Origin: Candidatus Scatoplasma merdavium
GTDB taxonomy: Bacteria; Bacillota_I; Bacilli_A; RFN20; CAG-288
Reading direction: 5' to 3'
Length of the DNA: 14,003 nucleotides
Assembly (NCBI GenBank): GCA_017694135.1
Contig: JADING010000078.1
Coordinates: 1-14,003 of the forward strand
A program made the position numbers and the translations under genes. Numbering within the stretch: the stretch's first letter is position 1; each line of letters begins with the position of its first letter. Shown here one piece after another: positions 1 to 6,525 of this stretch. The notes under the pieces are model-generated. The model did not search any database. It saw only the letters and a list, made by a program, of their open reading frames with translations, and was not told the origin of the DNA.

Positions 1-1200
1 GATAAATCCATTGAAGTAACTGATGTATTTAATAACACTAAAGAAATCTCGCACTATTCAAAAAATGATGTTTCTGAACTTTACAAAGATCCAAGTAAAG
101 GTCAAACTCTAAAAATCGTTGGTATAATCCGCCCAAAATCCGATTCTTCTTACAATCTTTTGTCTCCATCATTGTGCTATTTACCTTCTCTACAACAGAA
201 CATTATTGAAAAAAATAACAATTCAAAATTTGCTGAAAGCTTCAAGAACAACCTCGTGTTTAACAACTTTGAAGGAACGGCAAAATTTAAAGATTTCATT
301 TTAGATACCAAAGATTTATATTTATCCCTCAGCGAAACAGAAAGCATATCTTTACTCCCCACTAACCAGCTCAATTCAATTTTCTCTGATTATTTCACAT
401 ATTATTCACCTATATCTAACTATATGTATTCTGGTGTTTCTACTTACGCTAGCGAGGCTAAATCGCTAGGAATAGACATAACTTATGAAGAATTCAGCAA
501 CTTCAACTTTACTTCCTTAGAAGATTTAAATACTTTAATTGCATCTTTAATTGATTTAGACATTGACTCCATTTATAAGCTCGCTTCAACTTTAGGGGGA
601 TTTTTAAATGGTTTTTCACTTATTAATGCCATAGTAATCATCCCATCATCTCTTTCTACAAGGACTCAAATTCTCGATTCAATCGATTCTTATAACGATT
701 CTATTAACAATCCTAAAGAGGAGATATCATATTCTGAATTAAATCGATCAAAGGCCATAGATAACGTTAATAACACTATTGAAATGACATCGGTGCTCCT
801 TTTAATGTTCGCTGTAATTTGCATCGCTATTTCTTCGATTTTAACCGCAATTACTATCTCCAAATCAGTATTAGAAAGAAGAAAAGAGATTGGGCTTCTT
901 CGTTCCTTAGGAGCATCTAAAATAAATATTGCGACAAACTTTGAAATCGAATCTATTCTAATAGGTCTTTTAACTGGTATTCTTTCTTGCTTGTTAACTA
1001 TGGTCTTATCTTATCCAGTCAATTACATAATTAATTCTTTCTACCCAACTTACGAAATGGGAAACATCTGTAACTTCACATTTATTCACGCTTTAATAAT
1101 TGTTCTTATCTCACTAATTATTTCAGGAATATCTAGTCTTATACCATCTTTAAAAGCCTCAAAAGAAGAAGTTATAAGTTGTTTAAGATACGAAAGCTAA
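1..1200 (+). CDS. FtsX/MacB-like ABC transporter permease, C-terminal part (5' end outside the window)
   Basis: The frame is open from base 1, so a TTG at 160 is only an internal codon and the gene is cut by the window edge; 399 residues are visible. The first ~255 visible residues are hydrophilic and presumably form the extracytoplasmic domain between two membrane segments. A long hydrophobic helix follows, then the hallmark cytoplasmic loop ERRKEIGLLRSLGASKINI, and two more hydrophobic segments before the TAA stop. This arrangement is typical of the C-terminal FtsX domain of MacB/LolCDE-type permeases, which work mechanically with a partner ATPase to move or release substrates at the membrane rather than forming a classic import channel. 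The ATPase partner is not in the window. Substrate unknown. A remnant of a related permease lies on the other strand at 4447-4863. Confidence 0.85.
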   Translation, partial: DKSIEVTDVFNNTKEISHYSKNDVSELYKDPSKGQTLKIVGIIRPKSDSSYNLLSPSLCYLPSLQQNIIEKNNNSKFAESFKNNLVFNNFEGTAKFKDFILDTKDLYLSLSETESISLLPTNQLNSIFSDYFTYYSPISNYMYSGVSTYASEAKSLGIDITYEEFSNFNFTSLEDLNTLIASLIDLDIDSIYKLASTLGGFLNGFSLINAIVIIPSSLSTRTQILDSIDSYNDSINNPKEEISYSELNRSKAIDNVNNTIEMTSVLLLMFAVICIAISSILTAITISKSVLERRKEIGLLRSLGASKINIATNFEIESILIGLLTGILSCLLTMVLSYPVNYIINSFYPTYEMGNICNFTFIHALIIVLISLIISGISSLIPSLKASKEEVISCLRYES

Positions 1201-1236
1201 TATACAGAGCGTTAAAAAAATATAAGCGGCTTTTTT
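1190..1236 (+). terminator. Weak candidate terminator after the permease gene
   Basis: The end of the permease gene carries AAAGCT-aa-TATA, which can pair imperfectly with TATA-AGC-ggc-TTT just before a run of six T. The stem is bulged and AT-rich, so this is only a candidate. The 11-nt sequence CGGCTTTTTTA also closes the better hairpin after pepC. Confidence 0.25.
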
Positions 1237-1237
1237 A

Positions 1238-1246
1238 TGCTATTCT
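1238..1246 (+). promoter_or_regulatory. Candidate extended -10 promoter element for pepC
   Basis: TGCTATTCT matches an extended -10 (TGnTATNNT) 24 bases before the pepC start. No convincing -35 hexamer is seen at the usual distance, which is tolerated for extended -10 promoters. The pepC ribosome site AAGGAAG (1257-1263) lies downstream at a normal distance. Confidence 0.35.
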
Positions 1247-1270
1247 ATTTCTAGAAAAGGAAGTAGAACT

Positions 1271-2617
1271 ATGAAATTTAGCATTAAAGATCAGGCTTTA
1301 AGCCAAAGTAAAATCAATGAACTGAAAAACAATTACGAAACAAAAACTGAAAACAATATTATTCGTCACGCCCTTTCAAAAAGTAAAATTTCTGATATAT
1401 GTTACGTCTCTGAAGCTGAGAAGGATACCGATAACAAGTTCTCCATTGAATTGAAAACCATGAGCGTCTGCAACCAAAAGCAGTCTGGACGATGCTGGAT
1501 TTTTGCAGGTTTGAATATTCTTCGCGAAAAGGTTGCAGAAAAGCTCAATTTAAAGTCTTTTGAACTTTCTCAAAACTACATTGCTTTTTACGACAAATTA
1601 GAAAAACTCAACTACGCTTTATCAAGCGTAATGGAACTTATTGACCATCAACATGACGAAAGAACTTTAGCTTATATCTTAACTAACGGCATCGGAGATG
1701 GTGGGCAGTGGGATATGTTTGCTAACCTAGTGAAAAAATATGGTGTGTGCCCCAAAAAAGCTATGGTAGAAACAGCCCAATCTTCCGGAACTAGAGAATC
1801 TGATCAACTTTTAAATTCTCTTTTAAGGTTCTTCGCTTCAGAAGCTCAATCTTTGTACAAGCAAAATAAAATACAAGAAATTCAAGCGTTAAAAGATCAA
1901 TGCTTACAAAAGGGCTATAACTTACTTGCAAACTGCTTTTCAAAACCCGTTGAAGTATTCGATTTTGAATATGTCGATAACGATGGAAAATATCACTGTG
2001 AAAAGAATTTAACCCCTTTGTCTTTCTATGATAAATACCTCAAGGGAACCATTGAACAATACCAATCTATTACTAATTCACCCACTGAAGATAAGCCGTA
2101 TTTACAAGCTTATACTATCGCTTATCTAGGCAATGTAATTGAAGGTAGACAAGTCACTCACCTAAATTTAAGTATGGAAAGAATGGAAGAACTTATAATT
2201 TCTCAATTGAAAGATAATCAACCCGTTTGGTTTGGATCAGATGTTTCTTATTATGGTGATAGACAAAACGGAAGATGGGACACCAAAGCTTTTGATTACC
2301 TTTCCACCTTCGATATTGATATGAAATTTGATAAGGCTAAAATGCTCGACTACTATCAATCCGCGATGAATCACGCCATGGTGATAAGCGGTGTAAATTT
2401 AGTTGACAATAAACCTACCAAATGGAAAATTGAAAATTCCTGGGGTGAAGACGTTGGTGAAAAAGGTTATTACGTCATGTCAGAAGAATTCTTTAAAACC
2501 TTTGTTTACCAAGCTGTAATAAACAAAAAGTATCTGAACAAAGATGAACTAGAAGCCTTAGAAAAAGAAATCAAAGTTTATCCTTGTTACGATCCAATGG
2601 GGACGTTAGCTAAATAA
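1271..2617 (+). CDS. pepC: Aminopeptidase C (bleomycin-hydrolase-type cysteine peptidase, family C1B)
   Basis: This cytosolic cysteine aminopeptidase is 448 aa, the usual family length, and has no signal peptide. The three papain-type active-site residues are visible: Cys75 in QSGRCWIF with the oxyanion Gln at 69, His368 in MNHAMVISG, and Asn389 in IENSWGEDVG. Members of the family usually form hexamers that trim N-terminal residues from peptides inside the cell, supplying amino acids after oligopeptide uptake. The ATG is supported by AAGGAAG seven bases upstream. The gene appears to be transcribed alone: a candidate promoter precedes it and a hairpin terminator follows. Nothing suggests decay, and identification is secure from the motifs. 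Confidence 0.96.
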   Translation: MKFSIKDQALSQSKINELKNNYETKTENNIIRHALSKSKISDICYVSEAEKDTDNKFSIELKTMSVCNQKQSGRCWIFAGLNILREKVAEKLNLKSFELSQNYIAFYDKLEKLNYALSSVMELIDHQHDERTLAYILTNGIGDGGQWDMFANLVKKYGVCPKKAMVETAQSSGTRESDQLLNSLLRFFASEAQSLYKQNKIQEIQALKDQCLQKGYNLLANCFSKPVEVFDFEYVDNDGKYHCEKNLTPLSFYDKYLKGTIEQYQSITNSPTEDKPYLQAYTIAYLGNVIEGRQVTHLNLSMERMEELIISQLKDNQPVWFGSDVSYYGDRQNGRWDTKAFDYLSTFDIDMKFDKAKMLDYYQSAMNHAMVISGVNLVDNKPTKWKIENSWGEDVGEKGYYVMSEEFFKTFVYQAVINKKYLNKDELEALEKEIKVYPCYDPMGTLAK

Positions 2618-2639
2618 TTATCCGTTTATCTAACAAATA

Positions 2640-2683
2640 AAAACCTTTCTAAGTCTAAGTAACTATGATAGAACGGCTTTTTT
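2640..2683 (+). terminator. Rho-independent terminator after pepC
   Basis: AAAACCTTTCT (2640-2650) pairs with AGAACGGCTTT (2670-2680) at 9 of 11 positions. A short inner AGT/ACT pairing lies in the loop, and a T6 run ends at 2683. Confidence 0.6.
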
Positions 2684-2872
2684 ACTTAACTTAAAAAGTT
2701 GAACCAAGATAACTAGGATAGACATGATGATTAAACATTATGATAAAGATTACAAATGATTTTATCGATCGTCTAAAAATGCTTCAAAAGCATGATTAAA
2801 TAGGATAATATTAAACGCTGAAATCAATGCAAAAAGTTTTTGTTCATCGTTTTATTTCACTAAAAATGTTTC
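2684..2872. other. Gene-free AT-rich stretch with one small perfect hairpin
   Basis: No credible gene is seen here on either strand. A perfect inverted repeat ATGCTT-caa-AAGCAT occupies 2779-2793. A 9-11 residue reading from 2724 (MMIKHYDKDYK, then a stop) faintly recalls IS3 OrfA N-termini but is far too short to call. The rest looks like decayed or spacer DNA leading to the repeat cluster at 2873. Confidence 0.5.
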
Positions 2873-2966
2873 AATAACCTCAAAATGGTGTATAAATCTT
2901 ATGTTCAATAATCTAAATTTGGTGTATAAATTGAATGTGTGATAATCTAAATATGGTGTATAAATC
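2873..2966 (+). repeat. Three 26-nt direct repeats at an exact 34-nt period
   Basis: The copies are at 2873-2898, 2907-2932 and 2941-2966. They share a core of the form AATAAYCTMAAWWTGGTGTATAAAT. The two spacers are 8 nt each and unrelated. The shared GGTGTATAAA begins at 2887, 2921 and 2955. Each copy holds a TATAAA resembling a -10 hexamer. The cluster ends 19 bases before the start codon of the DUF4143 ATPase, a position that suits an operator array or promoter elements for that gene, or the edge of a mobile unit. Three copies with 8-nt gaps are not a CRISPR array. Confidence 0.85.
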
Positions 2967-2985
2967 GTCTAACGAGGTATCAAAT

Positions 2986-4335
2986 ATGAAAAGAAAAATT
3001 TACCAACAACTACTAGATTGGAAAAACAATTCTCAAGGAAAATCCGCCCTTCTTATTGAAGGTGCTAGGCGCGTTGGAAAAAGTTATATTGTTGAAGAAT
3101 TCGCTAAAAAAGAATACGAAACATATTTGCTTATTGATTTCAATATTGCTCCTTTAGAAATCAAGGCTTTATTTGATAACTACCTTCAAGATTTAGACAC
3201 GTTTTTTCTCTTTCTTTCAACATTCTATGGGAAAAAGCTCTATCCGCGTAAAAGTCTCATTATTTTTGATGAAGTTCAAATGTTTCCTAAAGCGCGTTCC
3301 ACGATTAAATATTTAGTACAAGATGGAAGATATGACTATATTGAAACCGGTTCTTTGCTATCGTTTAAAGAAAATGTTAAAGATATTTTAATTCCGTCAG
3401 AAGAAATACATCTAAAAATGCATCCTATGGACTTTGAAGAATTTCTTTGGGCTATGGGAAATGAAGTCCTTTTTGACTTTCTTCGTGATTGCTTTACAAA
3501 GCACAAACCACTTGGTCAAACAATGCACAGAAAAGCTATGGATTTATTTAGGCAATATCTCTTAGTAGGTGGAATGCCTCAAGTAGTTAATGAATATATT
3601 AAAACCAAAGATTTTTCTAAAGCTATTGAAGCGCAAAAGTTAATTTTAAATCTTTATCGAGCAGATATTTCTAAACATGCTAAAACCGATAAAAGAAAAT
3701 GCGAAAGAATACTTGATGTATTGCCAAGTCAATTAAGCAAACATGAAAAAAGATTCAATCTTTCCGCAATAAAAAAAGGAGCGCGCTATCGAGATTACGA
3801 AACTGCCTTTTATTGGTTAGATGACGCCATGATTCTTAACACCGCCTACAACGCAACGATGTCAAGTGCTGCGTTAAAGTTAAATCTAGAAGCTTCCTCT
3901 TTTAAATGCTATATGCTAGATACCGGCCTTCTTTTTGCTCTCACCTTAGAAATGGACACAAAATTACAGGTAGATCTCTATCAAAAGATTCTTTTTGGCA
4001 AACTTAATCTCAATGAAGGAATGTTTTTAGAAAACATCGTTGCTCAAATTCTGGTTGCTAACAATCACCCTCTTTATTTCTACTCTAAATCTAGCAATAA
4101 AGCTGAAGATCGAATGAAAATAGATTTTCTAATTTCAAAAAATGAAGTCACTTCTAAACACAACATCTGCCCTATTGAAGTTAAATCATCACCTCGTTAC
4201 ACCCTTTCTTCATTAAACAAATTTCAGATTAAGTTTAAAAATGAACTTTCAACGCCATATGTTATTCATCCTTCTGATCTTAAGGAAGAAAATGGAATCG
4301 TTTATCTTCCATTTTATATGACACCACTACTTTAG
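2986..4335 (+). CDS. AAA-family ATPase with DUF4143 (nuclease-fold) C-terminus
   Basis: This protein of 449 aa belongs to the widespread ATP-binding AAA_14/DUF4143 family, whose biological role is poorly known. Walker A is GARRVGKS (residues 26-33) and Walker B is IIFDEVQ (92-98), followed by the sensor-like ETGSLL. The middle has the family signature VGGMPQVVNEY. Near the C-terminus KIDFLI (378-383) and IEVKSS (397-402) give the D...ExK pattern of a PD-(D/E)xK fold. The ATG at 2986 is chosen because ACGAGG lies just upstream (2972-2977) and MKRKIYQQLLDWK is a natural N-terminus. The ATG at 2935 would put 17 extra residues encoded by repeat sequence on the front. The gene stands alone between decayed DNA and the repeat array, which suggests recent acquisition (inference). 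Confidence 0.9.
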   Translation: MKRKIYQQLLDWKNNSQGKSALLIEGARRVGKSYIVEEFAKKEYETYLLIDFNIAPLEIKALFDNYLQDLDTFFLFLSTFYGKKLYPRKSLIIFDEVQMFPKARSTIKYLVQDGRYDYIETGSLLSFKENVKDILIPSEEIHLKMHPMDFEEFLWAMGNEVLFDFLRDCFTKHKPLGQTMHRKAMDLFRQYLLVGGMPQVVNEYIKTKDFSKAIEAQKLILNLYRADISKHAKTDKRKCERILDVLPSQLSKHEKRFNLSAIKKGARYRDYETAFYWLDDAMILNTAYNATMSSAALKLNLEASSFKCYMLDTGLLFALTLEMDTKLQVDLYQKILFGKLNLNEGMFLENIVAQILVANNHPLYFYSKSSNKAEDRMKIDFLISKNEVTSKHNICPIEVKSSPRYTLSSLNKFQIKFKNELSTPYVIHPSDLKEENGIVYLPFYMTPLL

Positions 4336-4446
4336 GATTTAGGCAAAAGTATGTATATGAGTAAATTCTTCATCGATTACAATATCCTTTCCATGGTAAT
4401 TGTTTCTTACTTCTGCACATACATATTGTCAAAACATCTAAAATCG
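4336..4446. other. Nested inverted repeat between the ATPase and the permease remnant
   Basis: Three nested pairings are visible: TATGTATATG (4350-4359) with CACATACATA (4416-4425), nine of ten; AGTAA (4360-4364) with TTACT (4407-4411); and ATTAC (4376-4380) with GTAAT (4396-4400). There is no T tract on the + side, so it is not a standard terminator for the ATPase gene. On the minus strand, the same bases give a protein-like open reading ending in THIHTFA at a TAA (4339-4341), possibly a coding fragment. The two explanations compete. Confidence 0.35.
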
Positions 4447-4863
4447 TTATTCATTTAGTTTTAAAGCTACGCTTATATCGACTTTCTTAACCTTATTTAA
4501 TAGAACATAAGTTAAAAGTAAACCGAGAAGTAAGCTAATTGGAGCGATATTAAAATACCTAAATAATTAAAGTTCAAAACTGATATAGAAATACCTAAAT
4601 TAGACTTAACCCATTTATTAAATACATTAACTGCTACTATTCCTAAAGCAAAAGAAATCAGGAGGCAGAAAAGTATTAAAAAACTTATTTCACAATAGAA
4701 AATTCCGTTAATTTCCCGCTTTTTTATACCTAACGACTTAAATAAAGCGATATCTTTTTTCTTTTCAGAAATAACGCCACAAGTTTAGCCCTACAACTGC
4801 TAAACTTAGGTTAAAAGTCAAATTCAATAAACAAAACGAGCTTTTCAAGCTAACATAAAGCCA
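4447..4863 (-). pseudogene. Frameshifted remnant of an FtsX-like ABC permease C-terminus
   Basis: Three minus-strand reading segments join into one recognisable permease tail. The first, just below 4863, runs to NLSLAVVGLNL. After a frame change near 4779 the second gives ISEKKKDIALFKSLGIKKRE, the cytoplasmic-loop hallmark, followed by a hydrophobic helix containing ALGIVAVNVF. After another frame change near 4545 the third gives APISLLLGLLLTYVLLNKV and ends in ALKLNE and TAA at 4447-4449. At least two frameshifts and the loss of any ATG or N-terminal half make it a pseudogene. The intact permease at 1-1200 has the corresponding ERRKEIGLLRSLGASK loop, so the two are distant relatives. The preceding lipoprotein frame runs into this remnant through one TGA. 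Confidence 0.85.
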
Positions 4864-6282
4864 TCAATCTAAAAAATCTAGAAGCGTGATTCTATCTGAA
4901 TATATGTGCCCACCAGTATATCCGTTGATAGAGCTTAGAAAATCGTACTTAGAATCACCAATCCAATTACAAATATTTTCTCTACTTAAATCGAATCGGT
5001 AATTCACTCTAAAATTAGCGTAATCGCTAAATTCATCTGTAGATGTGGCGTAATTTACACCTAAACCATAGTTTTTAATATATTCAGAACTGTCTAATAT
5101 AGCTTTAATATACGTAGTGCCACTAGGTAAATTTCCACCTGTATAATCTGTTAAATTTGAAATATCAGAAGTTGAATCAAGTAAACTAATCATTTCATCT
5201 TTGTTTTCAACATCGAATTTAGATTTATCTGCGACACCAACTTGCGCATCAAAACTAGTACTATCTACACTTCCACGCCCATTATTATTTTTACTTGCAT
5301 ATATATTCTTAGAAAAAGTCACTAAATCATTTTCACTAGAAAGTAACCAAGCGAATTCAACGTTATTAATTTTATAAGTATTGTTAACAATTGCTCTTTC
5401 AAACGTTGGAACTCCGTTTTCAACACTAACAAAATAAGTAATCCCTTCAACTACATTTAGTTCTGCCGCTAATAGCTTACTGCTGACAAATTGATCTTCG
5501 TTAACTACTTGAACTAAGGAAACATCAGTCATATATCTATCGACAGTGTCAGTGTCTTGAATCAATGTAGTCTGCAAAAACAATACGCACCCGTAACCAG
5601 CGGCGGTAAAAGTAGTGTTTTTAGTAAAGTAACTAGATTTAATTTCAGGAGGTAACGCAGTCTTAGACAAGGCAAACTTAGAATTGTTAATTATCCTACT
5701 ATGTGAATCGATTAAAAGACTCAAATTCGAAATACCAGTAGCAGATTGATAATCATCATCGTAATAGTTAAAAACAGCATCGTTATCAATTTCAGTATTA
5801 GTTCTTAAATACCAACTTTCAAACAACTGTTGATTTAACAATATTTCAGGAGCAGTCTCAGTTTCTTTTAAATTAAAAGAGCTTGATAAATCTGACAAAT
5901 TATCTATTCTAACTGAATAAATATTAGGATTTCCGTTAATATTTATTGTTCCATCTAAACTAAATGTTCCATCTTCCGCTTTAATTAAATCTAAACGCGG
6001 AACTCTCACATTTAATTTAGACTGATTGAATGAGCAATCGGCAGAATATCCTTCAAAACCGAACGTAGCTTTATCAACTGGATAAAAACTGAACGATCTT
6101 AAATCTAAAGAATAATTGCTGTTATCAATTGAAAACAAAAGGTTTTTACCATCTAAATTTGCGTTTGTAGCAGGTGTAACAACGTTTTTTATTTCAGGCA
6201 AATTATTACTGGTATCATTGCACGAAGAAAGCATACCAAGTAAAAATACATTTGTAAATAAAATTAGAATTTGTTTTACCAT
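4864..6282 (-). CDS. Putative lipoprotein of unknown function
   Basis: The 472-aa product starts with MVKQ, a hydrophobic stretch and the lipobox LSSC, so signal peptidase II should cut before Cys21 and anchor the mature protein to the outer face of the membrane. The remainder is hydrophilic, rich in Asn, Asp, Ser and Thr, with beta-type alternation and no family I recognise. Start support is strong: AAAGGAG lies at 6294-6300. It follows a 37-aa lipoprotein frame with only five bases between them, so the two are probably cotranscribed from the promoter at 6436-6464. Its TGA stop is immediately followed, in frame, by the tail of a dead permease. Thus the C-terminus may not be the ancestral one. 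Possible roles are substrate binding or partner of the lost permease, but this is inference. Confidence 0.75.
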   Translation of the reverse strand: MVKQILILFTNVFLLGMLSSCNDTSNNLPEIKNVVTPATNANLDGKNLLFSIDNSNYSLDLRSFSFYPVDKATFGFEGYSADCSFNQSKLNVRVPRLDLIKAEDGTFSLDGTININGNPNIYSVRIDNLSDLSSSFNLKETETAPEILLNQQLFESWYLRTNTEIDNDAVFNYYDDDYQSATGISNLSLLIDSHSRIINNSKFALSKTALPPEIKSSYFTKNTTFTAAGYGCVLFLQTTLIQDTDTVDRYMTDVSLVQVVNEDQFVSSKLLAAELNVVEGITYFVSVENGVPTFERAIVNNTYKINNVEFAWLLSSENDLVTFSKNIYASKNNNGRGSVDSTSFDAQVGVADKSKFDVENKDEMISLLDSTSDISNLTDYTGGNLPSGTTYIKAILDSSEYIKNYGLGVNYATSTDEFSDYANFRVNYRFDLSRENICNWIGDSKYDFLSSINGYTGGHIYSDRITLLDFLD

Positions 6283-6287
6283 AATAT

Positions 6288-6401
6288 TTATTTCTCCTTT
6301 CTAATCAATGAAGGAAGATAAATTGCTTCTGACTGTTTAAACGAACATGATAATAAACATAAACTTAAGACAGATAATGCGTAAATAGTATTGCGTTTCA
6401 T
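6288..6401 (-). CDS. 37-aa small lipoprotein-like peptide
   Basis: An ATG at 6401 is preceded, at six bases, by a strong GGAGGG site (6408-6413). The frame encodes MKRN, a hydrophobic run, and a lipobox LLSC with Cys19, then an 18-residue tail with net positive charge at its end, stopping at TAA 6288-6290. The last codons contain the ribosome site of the 472-aa lipoprotein, so translation of the two is probably coupled. It could be a true micro-lipoprotein, a leader that sets expression of the next gene, or the truncated start of a tandem paralogue. The good start site and intact lipobox argue that it is translated. No family is recognised. Confidence 0.65.
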   Translation of the reverse strand: MKRNTIYALSVLSLCLLSCSFKQSEAIYLPSLIRKEK

Positions 6402-6435
6402 AATTTTCCCTCCAGCAATAGTTCTTCTTAATTTA

Positions 6436-6464
6436 AGAATAAGTTATTTAATCAAAAGTTACAA
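6436..6464 (-). promoter_or_regulatory. Sigma-A-type promoter for the two lipoprotein genes
   Basis: On the minus strand TTGTAA (6459-6464) and TATTCT (6436-6441) are separated by exactly 17 bases, upstream of the GGAGGG of the small lipoprotein. It lies just past the terminator of the uxu operon, so the lipoprotein genes form a separate unit. Confidence 0.6.
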
Positions 6465-6470
6465 CAACGC

Positions 6471-6503
6471 AAAAAGAACCCACCTAGTTCAAGATGAGTT
6501 CTT
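6471..6503 (-). terminator. Rho-independent terminator of the uxu operon
   Basis: Read on the minus strand, AAGAACTCA (6495-6503) pairs with TGGGTTCTT (6474-6482), nine pairs with one G-U, around a 12-base loop, and ends in a T run. It begins about 23 bases beyond the uxuB stop. Confidence 0.85.
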
Positions 6504-6525
6504 AAATTGTTTTGATTAACGAAAA

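Noticed and set aside
160..1200. Permease gene starting at TTG 160
   Set aside because: The frame is open to base 1 and reads as coherent protein upstream, with no ribosome site at 160; it is a partial gene.
2724..2759. IS3-type OrfA remnant (MMIKHYDKDYK)
   Set aside because: Only 11 residues before a stop, no further transposase motif in any frame and no terminal inverted repeats.
2873..2966. CRISPR-like array
   Set aside because: Only three copies with 8-nt gaps, no spacers of normal size and no cas genes.
4864..4866. TGA read as tryptophan (Mycoplasma code) to extend the lipoprotein
   Set aside because: All genes use TGG for Trp and none has internal TGA; read-through soon loses the permease frame anyway.
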